Origin: Umezawaea endophytica
GTDB lineage: Bacteria; Actinomycetota; Actinomycetes; Mycobacteriales; Pseudonocardiaceae
DNA: 64,000 nt
Assembly: GCF_025061645.1 (NCBI RefSeq)
Contig: NZ_JANYMP010000008.1
Span: 138,680-202,679, forward strand
Direction: 5' to 3'
The notes under the pieces are model-generated. The model ran no database searches, was not told where the DNA came from, and saw nothing but the letters and a program-made list of their open reading frames with translations. A program made the position numbers and the translations under genes. Below are positions 62,504 through 64,000 of this stretch, piece by piece (the stretch's first letter is position 1; every line of letters begins with the position of its first letter).

Positions 62504-64000
62504 TCACGCCAGCGAGTCGGTCCAGGCGTTGTGCAGCGCGGCGAAGCGGCCGTCCTCGCCGATCAGGTCGGCCGGTGTCCCGTCCTCGACGATCCGGCCC
62601 GCGTCGACGACCAGCACCCGGTCCGCGATCATCACGGTGGACAGGCGGTGGGCGATGATGAACGCCGTCCGGTCCGCCAGCACCGTTTCCAGCGCCGCCT
62701 GCACGGCCCGTTCGGTCGGCACGTCCAGGCTCGACGTCGCCTCGTCCAGCACCAGCACCGCCGGGTCGGCGAGGAACGCCCTGGCGAAGGCGATCATCTG
62801 GCGCTGGCCCGCGGACAGCCTGCCACCGCGCTTGCGGACGTCCGTGTCGTAGCCGCCGGGGAGGGCGGCGATGAACTCGTGGGCGCCCACCCCGGCCGCA
62901 GCCGCCTCCACCTCGGCGCGGGTGGCGTCGGGCTTGGCCAGCGCGATGTTGTCCGCCACCGAGCCCGCGAACAGGAAGTTCTCCTGCGTCACCATGACCA
63001 CGGCACGGCGGAGGTCGGCGTCCGCCAGGTCTCGCAGGTCCGTGTCGTCCAGCCTGACCGCGCCGCCGGTCGGGTCGTAGAAGCGCGCGACGAGCTTCGC
63101 CAGCGTGGTCTTGCCCGCCCCGGTCGCGCCGACCAGCGCCACCGTCTGCCCCGCGGGCACGTGCAGGTCGAACGTCGGCAGCACGAGCGCGGTGTTGGCG
63201 GAGTAGCGGAACTCCACGTCGGAGAACCGGACGTCGCCGGTCGCGTGCGCCAGCGGCTTCGGGTGCTCCGGCTCGGGCACCGACGGCACCTCCTCCAGGA
63301 CGCCGGAGATCTTCTCCAGCGCGGCCTGCGCCGCCGAGTACGCGTTGGTGAACATCGCGATGTCGTCGAATGGGTCGTAGAACCGGCGCAGGTACAGCGT
63401 GAACGCCGCCAGCGCGCCGATCTCCAGGTGACCGCCCGCGACCCGCCACGCGCCGAACGCCAGGATGACCGCCAGCGACGCGTTGCCGATCAGCCTCACC
63501 AGCGCGGTGAACGTCGCCATGACGCGGAACGCGTCGGCGTTCGCGTCGCGGAACGTGCCGTTCAGCTCACCGATGATCTTCTCGTTGCGGTCCTCGCGGC
63601 GGAACGCCTGTACCGCGCGGATGCCGTTCATCGTCTCGACGAACTGCACGATGATCTTCGCGATGGCGCCGCGGGTGCCCCGGTACGCGACCGTCGAGCG
63701 GGCCCGGAACCACCGCACGAGCAGCAGCAGCGGCACGAACCCGAACAGCACGACCAGCGCCAGCGGCACGTCGAGGTACAGCAGCACGACGGAGATGCCG
63801 ACCACCGACAACAGCGAGGTCAGCAGCCCGTCCAGGCCTTCTTCGAGCAGGTCCTGCAACGTGTCCACGTCGCTGGTCATCCGCGCGATGACCTTGCCGG
63901 ACGTGTACTTCTCGTGGAAGCCGATCGACAGGGTCTGCACGTGCCGGAACACCCGGCCGCGCAGGTCCAGCAGCAGGTCTTGGCCGACCCGGCCGGTCAG
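62504..64000 (-). CDS. ABC transporter permease/ATP-binding fusion, C-terminal part
   Basis: The last ~498 residues of an ABC exporter half-transporter; the N-terminus lies beyond the right edge. The transmembrane domain (through ~residue 250 of the visible part; LDGLLTSLLSVVGISVVLLY, VPLALVVLFGFVPLLLLVRW) is followed by the nucleotide-binding domain with VGATGAGKTTLAKLV (Walker A), VMVTQENFLFAGSVADNIAL (Q-loop), RLSAGQRQMIAFARAFL (signature with LSAGQ), VLVLDEATSSLD (Walker B) and AHRLSTV (H-loop). The substrate is unknown. A partner gene may lie outside the window. Confidence 0.93.
   Translation of the reverse strand: MTGRVGQDLLLDLRGRVFRHVQTLSIGFHEKYTSGKVIARMTSDVDTLQDLLEEGLDGLLTSLLSVVGISVVLLYLDVPLALVVLFGFVPLLLLVRWFRARSTVAYRGTRGAIAKIIVQFVETMNGIRAVQAFRREDRNEKIIGELNGTFRDANADAFRVMATFTALVRLIGNASLAVILAFGAWRVAGGHLEIGALAAFTLYLRRFYDPFDDIAMFTNAYSAAQAALEKISGVLEEVPSVPEPEHPKPLAHATGDVRFSDVEFRYSANTALVLPTFDLHVPAGQTVALVGATGAGKTTLAKLVARFYDPTGGAVRLDDTDLRDLADADLRRAVVMVTQENFLFAGSVADNIALAKPDATRAEVEAAAAGVGAHEFIAALPGGYDTDVRKRGGRLSAGQRQMIAFARAFLADPAVLVLDEATSSLDVPTERAVQAALETVLADRTAFIIAHRLSTVMIADRVLVVDAGRIVEDGTPADLIGEDGRFAALHNAWTDSLA

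Overview
The window is high-GC DNA from a filamentous-type actinobacterium. GTG starts are frequent, several mRNAs look leaderless, and the gene content is actinobacterial: a conservon, an AfsR-type regulator, an Rpf/LysM protein and DUF3027/DUF2530/DUF2771 proteins. From memory, the order XPB helicase, helicase-associated protein, moaC, mog, moaE, rpfA, moaD, moaA, YccF, cspB, DUF2771, MFS, DUF3027, DUF2530, MarR and TrmH resembles the Mycobacterium Rv0861c-Rv0882 neighbourhood. Together with the large insertions this suggests a Pseudonocardiaceae member (Saccharothrix, Actinosynnema or Lentzea type). That placement is inference. I saw no rRNA, tRNA, transposase, integrase or CRISPR array.

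Region 1 (1-8.8 kb): the 3' end of a CO-dehydrogenase-type molybdenum hydroxylase operon (coxL end, coxM, coxG), a CapA-like lipoprotein, a flavoprotein monooxygenase-like protein, a GNAT acetyltransferase, o-succinylbenzoate synthase (menaquinone pathway) and the XPB repair helicase.

Region 2 (9-19.7 kb): three tandem paralogues that share a cysteine-containing extracytoplasmic domain behind one membrane helix. An orphan NitT/TauT-type substrate-binding lipoprotein then stands divergent from a complete conservon: NIT-domain sensor kinase, roadblock protein, DUF742 protein and GTPase. A small secreted protein follows.

Region 3 (19.8-33.2 kb): the helicase-associated protein, malic enzyme, and a molybdenum-cofactor locus of moaC, a fused mog-moaE gene, moaD and moaA. 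Inside this locus lies an rpfA-like gene whose leader carries a c-di-AMP (ydaO-type) riboswitch and, upstream, a CRP-type palindrome. Two large STAND/SARP-like regulators flank it. The cofactor made here could serve the cox enzyme of region 1.

Region 4 (33.3-45.2 kb): MarR and TetR regulators, two HAD phosphatases, a metallophosphoesterase, an acyl-CoA synthetase, a VOC protein, YccF, a Gfo/Idh/MocA oxidoreductase, an Nramp metal transporter with an operator-like palindrome, and a cold-shock protein. A noncoding stretch at 42.3-42.8 kb holds degenerate 30-bp tandem repeats and a 119-bp fold-back element. A DUF2771 lipoprotein and an MFS protein follow.

Region 5 (45.2-64 kb): glutaminyl cyclase, DUF3027 protein, a sacsin-like GHKL ATPase, DUF2530, a purine permease and a MarR-MFS pair. 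Next come an iron box with no obvious gene followed by a strong hairpin, a superoxide dismutase with a Nur-type operator, an ABC-F protein, a GCS2-type ligase, a TrmH methyltransferase, several uncharacterised proteins, and an ABC exporter cut by the right edge. Many gene pairs are convergent with overlapping 3' ends.
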